A DNA stretch of 64,000 bases from Engraulis encrasicolus (taxonomy: Eukaryota > Chordata > Actinopteri > Clupeiformes > Engraulidae): positions 36,967,159 to 37,031,158 of the forward strand of contig NC_085871.1 of the NCBI RefSeq assembly GCF_034702125.1, given 5' to 3'. Below, piece by piece: positions 35,761 to 50,785 of this stretch; the first letter of the stretch is position 1; the number at the start of each line of letters is the position of its first letter. The position numbers were made by a program, and so were the translations under genes. Under the pieces are notes generated by a model that had not been told where the DNA came from, searched no databases, and worked only from the letters and a program-made list of their open reading frames with translations.

Positions 35761-37824
35761 CAGTTTTTCTCGATTGCCTCCACACAAGTTCTGGTACTTC
35801 ACACACAATTCTCGGAACATCTCACCCATTTCCCAACTCCTCTAACCAATGTCACTGAACACTAAACACAATTCCTACTTAACACTCAAATTCCAGTTTT
35901 AAAACACACTCTTTTCACACCATTACACACAATTCTCTGGATTACACTCAATTTTCATAAGGAAAAACACTGGGTTTCTCATGGAACACACTGTCATTCA
36001 CAACACTACAATCAACTGCAACTATGTTCACTTCCTCATCACATGGGCAAACTCTCTTCATACCGATTTACAATCTGAAATCATCACCCCATAAGGACAC
36101 ACATTGCATGTCATATTGATGAAAAATGAGTGGATGCAAGGAGAAAACCCATTTGTTTAGTTTTTGAACTCAAAACTATCTTATACAAGACATAACTTTC
36201 ATGTGGTTACCCAATATTTTACAATACATTAGTGCAATTTTTAAATATTTTTACAGTTTTTCTCGATTGCCTACACACAATTTTCGGAATCGGTCTTCGA
36301 ATTCTCAAAACTCTACACACAAATCTCCAAACCTCACACACAACGGGCCAAACTCTTCACTACCTCTGAAAAATGCACGTCTTGTCTCAAAACAATGTAC
36401 TCTCTTCTAAAAACCTCATTTTGTCGTCAAATGACACACACAGACAGTCACTACAATACACATTTGCAGACCCATTAAAACACTGTTGGGCACAGGGTAA
36501 AACTAATTTCTCCCAGTAACTTGGGCTTTTTTTGTTCTGGATTGCATGGATACTGTGACATAAGTTGGAAAAACTTCATTCTCACAACACACAAACAGAA
36601 ACAGAAAGATTTTTATGTCTTTTTCACAAAAATAACACAAAGATACTAAAGAGGGTATTTTTCTGTAGTAAAATACAGAAATATTGTTTTTAGACTCGGA
36701 GTACACAGACGTGTATATATTTTACATATTTTTAAAAATATTTAAAAATTGCACTAATGTATTGTAAAATATTGGGTAACCACATGAAAGTTATGTCTTG
36801 TATAACATATTTTTGAGTTCAAAAACTAAACAAATGGGTTTTCTCCTTGCATCCACTCATTTTTCATCAATATGACATGCAATGTGTGTCCTTATGGGGT
36901 GATGATTTCAGATTGTAAACCGGTATGAAGAGAGTTTGCCCATGTGATGAGGAAGTGAACATAGTATGGCAGTTGATTGTAGTGTTGTGAATGACAGTGT
37001 GTTCCATGCGAAACCCAGTGTTTTTCTTTATGAAAATTGAGTGTAATCCAGAGAATTGTGTGTAATGGTGTGAAAAGAGTGTGTTTTAAAACTGGAATTT
37101 GAGTGGTAAGTAGGAATTGTGTTTAGTGTTCAGTGACATTGGTTAGGGGAGTTGGGAAATGGGTGAGATGTTCCGAGAATTGTGTGTGAAGTACCAGAAC
37201 TTGTGTGGAGGCAATCGAGAAAAACTGTAAAAATATGTAAAATATATACACGTCTGTGTACTCCGAGTCTAAAAACAACATTTCAGTATTTTACTACAGA
37301 AAAATACCCTCTTTAGTAAGTAGAACACTGAAGAAAATAAGTTTCTACTGTGTTTCAAGTTGAGTATAGAGTTTTTTTTCATAGCAATAGGCTATACAGT
37401 AATGTAATGGGTTTTTTGTACTGCCAAATAGGCAGTATTGTGTTATTTTTGTGAAAAAGACATAAAAATCTTTCTGTTTCTGTTTGCGTGTTGTGGGAAT
37501 GAAGTTTTTCCAACTTATGTCACAGTATCCATGCAATCCAGAACAAAAAAAGCCCAAGTTACTGGGAGAAATTAGTTTTACCCTGTGCCCAACAGTGTTT
37601 TAATGGGTCTGCAAATGTGTATTGTAGTGACTGTCTGTGTGTGTCATTTGACGACAAAATTAGGTTTTTAGAAGAGAGTACATTGTTTTGAGACAAGACG
37701 TGCATTTTTCAGAGGTAGTGAAGAGTTTGGCCCGTTGTGTGTGAGGTTTGGAGATTTGTGTGTAGAGTTTTGAGAATTCGAAGACCGATTCCGAAAATTG
37801 TGTGTAGGCAATCGAGAAAAACTG
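35761..37824. mobile_element. Interleaved inverted-repeat DNA element (A-B-A'-B')
   Basis: Four blocks. A is 35761-36247. B is about 36252-36735. A' is about 36739-37224 (reverse complement of A). B' is about 37229-37824 (reverse complement of B with extra sequence near 37318-37440). Each block has the same outer terminus CAGTTTTTCTCGATTGCC or its complement, and TA lies outside both extreme ends (35759-35760, 37825-37826). A and B share only the terminal ~20 bp. No transposase is encoded. The TA flanks suggest Tc1/mariner-like mobilisation, by inference. Confidence 0.7.
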
Positions 37825-37826
37825 TA

Positions 37827-38118
37827 AATGCCTAATAGCATTTTGAGGGCTGCAAGAGATTATTTTTTTTGGATCACTTTATTCCCAAAATATATACAAT
37901 GATTTCAGTGAATCGTAAAAAAAAAATGAGGAAAGTTTACTTAAAGGATAACTCCAGCCAATTTTAACATGCATGTATAATAATGTTCCCACTAAATTAC
38001 CAAAAACTTTTTTATTTATTTATTTATCTTGATTTATTCCCAAAAACATCCAACAGGTTATGCAACATTACGCACTTGTGCCGCTGGTGTGCGCACATTC
38101 TCTACCTTCTTTATTAAT
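37827..38118. other. AT-rich spacer
   Basis: No coding or repeat signal beyond short A/T runs. Confidence 0.4.
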
Positions 38119-38748
38119 AGTGACATCAACACAGCAAAACTGAGGGCCTCACATGTTTTTTCAACAAGCTTATTTTTCAGTCTGGTTTCAAGTAAAAACA
38201 CCTAGTCAGTCAAGTCAATGTTGATTGATATAATCAAAACAAGAAAGATTTTCTTGATCTGATAATGGGCGGCTTGGTCAAACATAGCTGGTTATCTAGG
38301 TGAAACAGTGGTACAAAAAGTAAAAGTAAAAAACCCTGCCACAGATTCCCTCCAACACAGGTTTGACCTCTCCAAGTAATTGGCTGTGACTCAATATCAG
38401 ATCAAGAAAATGTCTGTAAAATGCTTGTATTGGTAAGTGTTTACAACTAGGTTTTAAGTCTCAACATTCTAGTGAGTTATTGGAGGACTGGCGTTCATTT
38501 AAGAGTGACATGACTAACTGAACATTTTTACTTGAAAATAGACAAAAAATAAGCTCATTGTGTGGGGCCATCAGTTGTGCCATGTTGACGTCAGGTGGAT
38601 AGACAGCTGACATTGCGTTAGGACAACAGTCAATTATATTTTTTGGTAAGCACATCTACATGTGTTCATGCACAGTTTTGATGCCCTCCATGTAAATACA
38701 AAAAGAAAATCCACGAAAAATACAGAGAATTCATAAATGAGAAGGTTA
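38119..38748. repeat. Direct repeat, right copy (~630 bp)
   Basis: Partner of 34705-35338. The two copies bracket the hairpin and the interleaved element. Confidence 0.75.
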
Positions 38749-38937
38749 GCTTCATACAATTCAAGATTACAATATAAAACGCTAAAAACATCAGAAATCA
38801 AATAAGAAAAGTTACCAAGTGTCTGTAGCCCGTCAACTCAATGCTGACTGGAGTATCACAAGTGCAGACAGTCACCCCATGCCCTCCAAAATCCAATCCA
38901 TGAAGCTCTCTGCCTACTGAACTTCAGGCTAATCTGC

Positions 38938-39105
38938 GCTAAGCCCCCCACATTTGGGCTTGAATGCCCATGGGGACCCCGGTTTGAGTCCGGACGGGGT
39001 CATTTCCCAGCTCTACCCCATATCTCTCTCCTGATCATTTCCTGTCTCCTCTCACACTGTCCTGTCATAATAAAGGCACAAAAAGCCCCCAAAAAACATA
39101 CTAAA
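38938..39105 (+). repeat. tRNA-derived SINE, copy 2
   Basis: B-box-like GGTTTGAGTCC, body with TCCTGTCTCCTCTCACACTG, tail AATAAAGGCACAAAAAGCCCC. The A-box end is poorly preserved. Confidence 0.65.
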
Positions 39106-40320
39106 AAAACTTCAGGCTAATCTAAGGGTCATATGAACTTTGGAGCTCTTGACTGTGCAGAACTTGACTGATTTTCATAGCAGCCATTTTGAAAAATGGC
39201 TGCTGTGGCCACCATGTTGAAAATTCACGATGGCTCCATATCCAGTTCTTTTTAGAATGCCTTTGGCTATATGTGTAGCCTACCAATTTTCATGCTTGTA
39301 TCACAAACTGAACGATTGTTTTGCTTAACCGCTGCACTATATGCAACACCAAAAACACCACTGCACACCACACATGTGCGAGCACACCGCTGCCGCACAT
39401 GCGCCACACACGCACGCCGCACCACCGCAGTCTTCTCACCTTTTTCACCCCTGACCTGTTTTCATGCCTGAATATGATATAGCCTACATTCTCTCAAGTG
39501 CCATTTAGCTATTGAGTAATATTGATGATTAAATTTGTCAGAATTGTGCCGTATCTCACCGAATCTTCAGATTTTGATTTATTTTCCAATGACACAGATG
39601 AAACGTGTTCATATTGAGTGCATGTGACACAGACGATAAAATAAAGGAGGATGCCAGGAGCTTGCCTTTACAACCGTTAGTTGAAGGCATATTCCTTGTC
39701 TCTTGGAAGTCACCCTCCCACCTCCCAGGCCTTTTCACACTGAGATAATGGATGCCATGTGTACAATCTAAACAAAATGTTGTGGACATTACAAATGGCA
39801 CAATTTAATCTAATGGAGACCATTCTCCTTTCAGAGATACTGGGGGGCAGAGCAGTAATATATTTGTAGATTTGTTTGTAAACAGCTCTTGCTGTGTGAT
39901 GTTTTTGACCTACCAGCAAGCACAGATGTAACCTAATGCTCTGAAACACAATAGGCCTAAATTAACACATTGCAGCAAACACAGTTTTTCATCCTTCCTA
40001 CCAACACATATAAGGTGATCCACAGTGAGAGGAAGGTTTTTAAATGTGGTTATTTTATTTTCTGTACACAAATGCATGTCAGTCAACAACTGCACTGTAG
40101 CACAAGAATAACATTCATTTTCCCGTTATCAAACTCAGCCAGAGCCCCCTGATATTTACATGTCATACGTTCTATGTATATTATATATTTTTTTACAATG
40201 TACAGTTTAAATAATTGTAGCAAATGTATTCCCATCCTCCTACGGTTTTGCATGCATTTTTCTTTTCGTATAACAGAGACATCAAGGGGTGCTGGTCAAA
40301 GCAAATCAGTGATTCATTTC
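39106..40320. other. Non-coding, no gene recognised
   Basis: Moderately AT-rich with a CA/GC-rich patch at about 39360-39425. A TTTATT at about 39577 is a possible minus-strand AATAAA for a longer abtb3 transcript. Confidence 0.4.
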
Positions 40321-43665
<3,345 letters not shown>

Positions 43666-43704
43666 CTACACAAGGATTAATCAGTGGATCACTGTCATTA
43701 TCAG

Positions 43705-43791
<87 letters not shown>

Positions 43792-43822
43792 GTCAGTAAG
43801 TCAATCAATCAATCAATCAGTC
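43705..43822. repeat. (TCAA)n microsatellite
   Basis: About 28 TCAA units with a few TCAG and TAAG variants near the right end. It lies in the last intron of abtb3. Confidence 0.95.
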
Positions 43823-43850
43823 TGTCAAACTGTATCTACATGTATGGTGA

Positions 43851-43930
43851 ATTCAGGTAAATTGGGCCACTTTTTTCGCATATAAGCGAATGGCCCAAAG
43901 TGGCCCAATTTACCTGTATTCACGGGAATT
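43851..43930. repeat. Short hairpin
   Basis: GAATTCAGGTAAATTGGGCC pairs with GGCCCAATTTACCTGTATTC across a ~30-base centre, with further pairing of GGTGAAT/ATTCACG outside. Possible miniature element. Confidence 0.65.
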
Positions 43931-44092
43931 TACCTGAATGTGTTCTTCGCAGTAAGACGTTTTTAATTTAATATTAGCCTCGACACGACATTATAAACTT
44001 GCTGTAACCAGAATGGCAATGAGCAAGTGGTGGTGCATGACTAAAGGCCTGTGTTATGTCATAGTAGTGATACTACAGTAGCAAATGTTTCA

Positions 44093-44610
<518 letters not shown>

Positions 44611-44701
44611 TTTATGTGACACCAAGACCTATATTACTGTCACACCGTTACTGTTAATCTGGTTAAACCGGGACAGTTGGCAACACATAGGACTCACTCA
44701 C

Positions 44702-44770
44702 CTCCATGATCTCCGTGTTCCTGATGTGTAGAGACTCAGTTCCTCCACAGTAAAGGTACTGCATCACCAA
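44702..44770 (-). CDS. abtb3: abtb3 exon: BTB core strand/helix
   Basis: 69 bases, 23 codons, with acceptor CTGTAG and donor GTGAGT. It encodes LVMQYLYCGGTESLHIRNTE followed by IME, the conserved L-x-Y-[LI]-Y-x-G segment of BTB domains. Phase 0 on both sides joins the neighbouring exons without change. Confidence 0.93.
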
Positions 44771-44869
44771 CTACAGCATAGGGGACACAGATGTGGTCAA
44801 AGGATATTAAACAACCAAAATAATATACACAGAATATAAAAATAAAGTCACCTCTCAGTCTAAACATGT

Positions 44870-44922
44870 GTAATGTGCAAACTAAGACAATTCCACCACA
44901 ATACAGGTACTGCACTGCATCC
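44870..44922 (-). pseudogene. Decayed copy of the preceding abtb3 exon
   Basis: Minus strand encodes VQYLYCGG in a broken context. About 21 of 24 bases match the exon at 44702-44770 across TGCAGTACCT...TGTGG. The copy has no acceptor and merges into a dispersed repeat at about 44922. It lies about 100 bases upstream of the true exon in gene sense. Confidence 0.6.
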
Positions 44923-45698
44923 ATAGGCGTGCCGTGCACAGATAGGGACGTGGTGGTGCTAAAGCACCTGTCCCTTTGCCCTACTGGACAAAAAAGGCCC
45001 TTTTTGAAAGAAGCTTTTTTGGATTTGAATGTACTGTGGTCCATGATGACATGATCATCTATAATACAAATGCTTGACGATCAAAAGCATGTGACAATTT
45101 CCCGATATATCATCTCTGTATCCTACTAAGGCAGGTGGAAGTTCCACATGCCCTCCAACCCCACCTTGAGCCCCCCCCCCCCCCCCAAAATGTCTGTGCA
45201 CGCCACTGACTGCATCCACAACTAGAGTAGGCTACAGGAAACACAAGTGTCTTCAAAGAAAATGAATTAAAAAAGCCATCTGTCAAGTACTTGCAACGCT
45301 TGCAACATGCAAAGCAAGACACAATGGCAATGTTCAATTAAATGCTTCAAAGCAGACATGATTTCACACTATGAAAATTAATACTTTTTATCTACAAATG
45401 AGTGTTTTTTAAAAATCATGAACACACCAGAGTCTTTCTAGTCAGACAGTAGACATAGTTATATAAAGTACTCTGAAGCACATTTTTTTCACAGAGAATT
45501 CTACAAATTACCAGTATTTTAGGACAACATCATTGCAACACGTCCTATGAAAAGAACAGTTATTTCTAATTTGGACTTAAACTCAATGAGACACTGTGCT
45601 AGCGAAATGTTTGTACATCTTGATCACTCATCTTCTTGCTTTCTACCACAGCTACTGGCGGCCATGTATCTGCTACTGTTACTGCTACTGTTAGTTAC

Positions 45699-45780
45699 CT
45701 GAAAAATATTGTACTTGACGTGACTGATTTCAATGCAAGTGTTCTCAGAGGCCGGTCTGTTGGCAAGCAGGGATTTGAAT
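45699..45780 (-). CDS. abtb3: abtb3 exon: BTB domain, middle
   Basis: 82 bases with acceptor CTTTCAG and donor GTAACT. After completing an Arg codon it reads FKSLLANRPASENTCIEISH and ends HVKYNIFQ. This is the RFxxLL/I-x-I part of the BTB fold. A (CT)n tract in the intron begins about 14 bases before the acceptor (minus strand) and would form its polypyrimidine tract. Confidence 0.93.
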
Positions 45781-45791
45781 CTGAAAGGAGA

Positions 45792-45794
<3 letters not shown>

Positions 45795-45870
<76 letters not shown>
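45795..45870. repeat. (GA)n microsatellite adjacent to an abtb3 acceptor
   Basis: Read on the gene strand this is (TC)n ending about 14 bases from the splice acceptor at 45780/45781. Confidence 0.95.
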
Positions 45871-45874
<4 letters not shown>

Positions 45875-46074
45875 AACAAGGGGGAAGAGCAAAGCAGAGA
45901 AAGAAAAAAACATATGACACAAATGTCATAAAAAGTGGACTGACATTCTGAAACAGTGACTGTATGACCTGTGAGCAATATGATCAGGAATCAGGATGGC
46001 AGTGTAGTAGCGTGATGCTTTCCCACTGTGTTGCCTGCCAGAAGAAACGTCCCAGCTGACAGGACTGAGCCCTA

Positions 46075-46254
<180 letters not shown>

Positions 46255-46364
46255 TTATTGAACACAGTATGTAAACAGTATGTTGCAACAGGAGCATTAG
46301 GGTAACACTTAAGAATAACAATCCCTTAACCTCTTAGTACAGAGCCATGTAATAACCTTACTGG

Positions 46365-46520
46365 CACCAAAATTGTACTGGCTACGTCTTAATCTGTTAC
46401 TTAAGGCTCTCTGTACTGTCATACAACATAGCAATGTTGTTATGATGTAGTTGAGTATTTTCAGCACATAGTGAATAGGCCTGCCGGTGACCCCATCTGC
46501 AGCAAGAGGCTACATAGCTT
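46365..46520. repeat. Intronic duplicate, copy 1
   Basis: Contains GTCTTAATCTGTTACTTAAG and GCAATGTTGTTATGATG. The same sequence in the same order is at about 48120-48250, roughly 80% alike. Both copies lie in abtb3 introns. Confidence 0.6.
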
Positions 46521-46628
46521 TATAAATATTGGCATTTTGTAAATGAGTAAAAAACACTATGCTAACATAGCAGACACAGCACAGCTGCAGCAGTCCTAAA
46601 CGCTTGTCTTCAAATAACAAAAGAGATG

Positions 46629-46910
46629 GGTAACACTTCATTTTAGGGATACATCTATAAGCACTAATACATACAATGTTAATGCCTGCATAAGTAACTT
46701 GTAAGGCATGTACTAAGCAAACGCTAAGGCCTACTAGGTCCTAACTAAGGTTAAATTGGTAATAAATCCCTTATAGTGCATGAACAAGACATTTGCAAAT
46801 ACATGCCAAATGTTGATTTTGCTTTGTACATGCCTTACAAGTTACTTATACAGGCACAATGTATATATTAGTGCTAATACGTAGATGTATCCCTAAAATA
46901 AAGTGTTACC
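46629..46910. mobile_element. hAT-type palindromic MITE, 282 bp
   Basis: Ends read GGTAACACTTCATTTTAGG and, inverted, GGTAACACTTTATTTTAGG, flanked by the exact 8-bp duplication AAGAGATG (46621-46628, 46911-46918). Subterminal palindromes (TGCCTTACAAGTTACTTAT and its complement) extend the arms. Non-coding. Confidence 0.88.
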
Positions 46911-47065
46911 AAGAGATGAAGTCACTGGAGGTAGAAGTGTCCAGCAGGCAAATGCCTCTCACTCCACTGTGCAGCCATTGGTTGGTTCTTGGTAATTTAC
47001 AAATGTATTTGTAAATTATTTGTTCATTCTTTCATTAATGAATGTCAATAAAGTGTTAATTCACA

Positions 47066-47230
47066 GAAGCAAAGAGTAGAACTCGCACACCAGCAGCCGA
47101 TGCAATAATTGATTTATTGCTTTACATATGTACAAGTGATCAAGGTGCTACCCAAAAGTGCAAAACGTTTTCGGTCACCAGACCTTCCTCAGTGCAAACA
47201 GACAAAATCACAGAGGACTTCCTTATATAG
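47066..47230 (-). repeat. Dispersed repeat fragment (inverted partner of 22505-22640)
   Basis: Shares AGCAATAAATCAATTATTG and TGATCACTTGTACATATGTA with the copy at 22.5 kb, in opposite orientation, and extends further with ACGTTTTCGGTCACCAGACC. Confidence 0.65.
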
Positions 47231-48119
47231 AGTTCACCTAATAGGTGCTAACCATGTCAATCAACAGTCGGTTAGGTTGACGTGTACTGACAATGTTGGA
47301 GGATACCAAAAGGCATAGGCCTATGTCAAAGGAGACATTGGTTAGTTTAAGGCATAGTCCAAAAAATAAAAAAATATATATAATGCGAGTGACATAATAA
47401 TAAAATAAAAATAAAAATAAACTAGTCTTTTGAATAAAGTGTTAATAACACTTTTTGATAAACTGTTACCAAAGAGTTACAGGCACTAGTTATCACAATA
47501 GCAGCAGGCTAATTGAGCTCAATTGTGCACACCCTATAGCAAAAAGTTAGCCTGGTTTTACCAGACCACATTCATTACTTTGTAATTCAGTCTGGATCAT
47601 CGATGCCCTGGAGCGCTTGAGTGGGAGGAGTGAGCACAATGGTTACAATTATTCTGTCAAGATATGTAAACCTGTGAACTGCATTTTAGGCCAATGAAGA
47701 CTGCAACACAACAAAAGTCTCTAGGTGGCACTGTTGCTTTGCCTTACCAAATAACATTTTTGAAGGAGTGTTGTCCAAAGACTTGGTTATGGAATATTAA
47801 AGATATTGCATTGTCTTTCGTTAACATTTAAACAAGAGCCAAACCTCTTGTCTTAGAAATGAATTAAGAAGTAAATGAATCAATTAGCCATACTGTTTAT
47901 AATCACCAAATCTATGGTCTCAGAATGTTTTTGCAAAGCAATTTCGGTTGGAAAGTAACAAAGAAGAGAAAATCAAAGTCAATCAGAGCAAAAACAGTGG
48001 AAAACAACAACAAAACAACAACAACAATGGTAACGCAACCTCAAAGTGTACTAATCATTATTAACCAGGTCTTGCCATATCCACATTTTTAAACCTCTGT
48101 ACGTAAAATGTGACACTAA

Positions 48120-48250
48120 CATTACAAAATTGTATGACCAAGTCTTAATCTGTTACCTACAGTTCTTGGCAATGTCAGCAATGCTGTTATGATGAAGTAT
48201 TTTCAGTAAAGAGTGAACGGGCCAGCAGACTCATCTGCACAAAGAGACTA
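48120..48250. repeat. Intronic duplicate, copy 2
   Basis: Partner of 46365-46520. It lies just 3' (gene sense) of the abtb3 exon at 48335. Confidence 0.6.
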
Positions 48251-48334
48251 CACAAAGAGGCTGCCAGTAACTGTACGACGAATCAACCAACACTGTAGCT
48301 ATTGTGATGAAAGGCTCATTGTGTTGTGACTGAC

Positions 48335-48440
48335 CGAGTCTTGAGGTCTGCTTCTTCTTCATCTCTGTGAGTTTGGGGATGGGGAAGGGCCCGTAGCACT
48401 GCGTGAAGATCACCGACAGCTGCTGACATATCACCTCATT
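48335..48440 (-). CDS. abtb3: abtb3 exon: linker before BTB domain
   Basis: 106 bases with acceptor AACCAGCAG and donor GTCAGT. It encodes NEVICQQLSVIFTQCYGPFP followed by IPKLTEMKKKQTSRLG. This strongly conserved helical linker between the N-terminal/ankyrin portion and the BTB domain is diagnostic for ABTB3. It ends one base into a codon completed by the next exon. Confidence 0.94.
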
Positions 48441-48567
48441 CTGCTGGTTGAACACACACAGACAGGGAGATTGCACAGTGTAGCATAAACATAGTAAACT
48501 CAGACATTTGTGTTATAATTGTGTTAGTTTGTTACTCTTGTGTGTTACGTTGTGTTGAGTCTGTTGT

Positions 48568-48572
48568 GTTGT
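48568..48572. repeat. Target-site duplication of the gag-only LTR element
   Basis: GTTGT here and at 55815-55819, directly outside the LTR ends. Confidence 0.85.
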
Positions 48573-49111
48573 TGTTAATAAATTTATACATGTATTATTG
48601 AAAATATACAATGTGATAAAAGTGTAACCTTTAGTTAGAGTTTTATACTGTTATTCTCTCTCTGTCTCTTTCTTTCTCTCTCTCTCTCCCTCTCCTTTGC
48701 TCTGAGTTATGTGACATCTCTGGTCCACAAGGAAAACATCTCTGCCTTTCTCGTCCTGTTTGGAGTTGAACTATGACCTGTTTAGGCTGGTAAAAGCTAT
48801 CCGTCACATGCCAGACGCCACTAAGAGCCCATCACGGAACCGGGGGGAGACGCGACCATATATGTTCATCATATTATGTTTTACATATGCATGATAGGAA
48901 AATTACTTGTTAGAATGAGATAATAAAGGCCTAGCCCACTGTTGGTAGACTCGGGCTCGCAAGAAACCATGTAACCATTTCCTGTGAGTGCGAGACCCCC
49001 GAGCTGCTCGCAGATTTTAAATGCTACCTCTGTTTCCTGTGTGTTCTTTCAGGTCAATTTGATAAGGTAATACAGTGAAATTGTTAAAGTGATAATGTGA
49101 AATTATTCACA
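48573..49111 (+). repeat. 5' LTR of the gag-only element
   Basis: Contains a CT-rich tract (about 48655-48705) and AATAAAGGCC near 48921 as a probable poly(A) signal. It is identical to 55276-55814 except for one noticed base. Confidence 0.93.
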
Positions 49112-49116
49112 TGTTT

Positions 49117-49134
49117 TGGTCCTTCGATAGCCGA
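49117..49134 (+). promoter_or_regulatory. Primer binding site of the gag-only element
   Basis: TGGTCCTTCGATAGCCGA begins 5 bases after the LTR. The TGG start fits a tRNA CCA end; the tRNA was not identified. Confidence 0.65.
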
Positions 49135-49363
49135 ACTCAAAATATTGTCCTCCCTGATATATGAAGACGTAGGGACGCGTCGGACACCAAGTTTTTTACC
49201 CGGGACCCAGAAATAGGTGGCTTCGCCTCACTACGCCTTCATATTCAGCGACGACTGACTGAGTACTGACCCACGTGACTGACGCCCGCACAGGAATGAG
49301 GTAGTATGCTTTTTTGTTTTTGTTTTGTTTTTTGAGCTCTAGTACAGAAAAAACTGCAGTGTA

Positions 49364-49587
49364 GAGTTTGGAACTCCGGACATTTTTAATTTAATATTAT
49401 TAATAGTCTGTATCTTATTGAGTTTGGAACTCCGGACATTTTTAATTTGGAATTATTAATGGTCTGTTTTCTATAGAGTTTGGAACTCCAGACATTTTTA
49501 GTTTGGAACTATAAATTGTCTGTTCTCAATTGAGTTTGGAACTCCGGGCATTTTTCGATTTGGAATTGTAAATGACCTGTATTTGGT
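49364..49587 (+). repeat. Four 56-bp tandem repeats in the element leader
   Basis: Units start at 49364, 49420, 49476 and 49532, each GAGTTTGGAACTCC followed by GGACATTTTTAATTTGGAAT-like text and a TCTGT. The period is exactly 56 bp with point differences. The repeated GAGTTTGGAACTCC is itself nearly palindromic (GAGTT...AACTC), so each unit can form a small stem. Confidence 0.9.
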
Positions 49588-50051
49588 GACCCTCGGTTTA
49601 ATTTATTGCATATCAGAGAATGAGCAGTACTTCCCCGCAGTTGGCTGTTAGCTGAATGTGTAAAGTAATAGTTGGATACTGAACAAATTCTGTTTATGGC
49701 AATTTTAAACCTCTGCAATTAGAATTTAACTTTTCAAAATTTTGCCATTGTTGAGGCAGAGGATGCTTCCCCGAAATGCGGTGCTATTTTACTTCTCTGT
49801 GATTAATTTAGGACTGCAGGTCGTACAGTAATAGTTGGACATCTTTCTGTTTTGTTTTGTCAAAATTGATGAAAGTTTTTTTTCTAAATTATTTTTAGCC
49901 ACTTCTGTTGCCTCAGCCGGTGACATATGGTGACATTTCAACCTTGGCAGGACACTGAGGTACTCTTTCTTTGTGATATTTTGTTTTGAGAGTCTAACTG
50001 GTGGTTTGTCACACCACGTTATATCTCTTGAAGCGAGCTCATTTTATGTCA

Positions 50052-50785
50052 TGGGTACCACAAATCCAAAGCCTGATCATGGTGGTGATATTGAATTTAT
50101 GGAAAAACGGCATTCTGGCTCCTCAGCTTATGTGAGGCGATGGAATGTAAAATATGGCTTTAATGGAAGCCTTACAATTGAAAATTGTGAGGCCTTATTA
50201 GAAAATGTGCTTCTTCGCCACAAAGAAAAAATGGCTGAGTATGAAGAAGAAGCCAGAGTGTGTGAATTGTGGCTTGCTGAAGCAAAACTTAGGAATATGC
50301 AAATGAAGCATATTGACAAAGTACATGACGATGATACTGTTGTGTATGTGTCTGATGGCCATGTGATGACTGTTACAAGGTGTGAGGAAGGAGGTCAATA
50401 TCAGGACCCTCCACTCACAACACCCTGTATTTTAGTTGTTCCCCCTGCTCTCCCTGTCGCTCTTGCCGTAGCACGAGTTGAACGGACGCCTGTCCCATTT
50501 CCTCTCTACTCACACAATGTGTTAAAGGGGGTGATGACCCTCGAGGTCAATTCTGCCACCCCTACAATGAGTAGAACAAATACTCGCTCCCAATCCTCAG
50601 TAGTGGAAAATTATTCCCAGACTGCAGATCGGGACTTATTGGATGATTTTCGAGCACTCTCTTTCCCAAAGACTGAGAATCCAGTGCGTGGCAGCCGTGC
50701 CCAGAGACGAAAATATAATTTGTGCTTTGCATGTGGCATGACGGGTCATTGGGCTCGAGATTGTTCCCTAGATAAGAAGAACTGA
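50052..50785 (+). CDS. Short Gag-like protein with one CCHC zinc knuckle
   Basis: The frame is open from 49973. I take the ATG at 50052 (MGTTNPKPDHGG) because the upstream 26 codons are hydrophobic and atypical for Gag, but the earlier ATG at 49973 cannot be excluded. Length is 244 residues. A charged helical segment (LLENVLLRHKEKMAEYEEE) is followed by a Pro/Val-rich linker. A basic region with a CCHC knuckle (CFACGMTGHWARDC) lies near the C-terminus. It lacks a recognisable capsid domain of usual size, so it may be a reduced Gag. Its likely role is RNA binding and packaging of the element RNA. No protease or RT frame follows. Confidence 0.8.

Noticed and set aside
39271..39471. Small plus-strand frame rich in His/Arg/Thr
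   Set aside because: It arises from a CA/GC-rich patch and has no start context, domain or neighbouring exon.
49364..49587. CRISPR-like array
   Set aside because: Units are contiguous 56-bp tandem repeats with no unique spacers, in a vertebrate retroelement leader.
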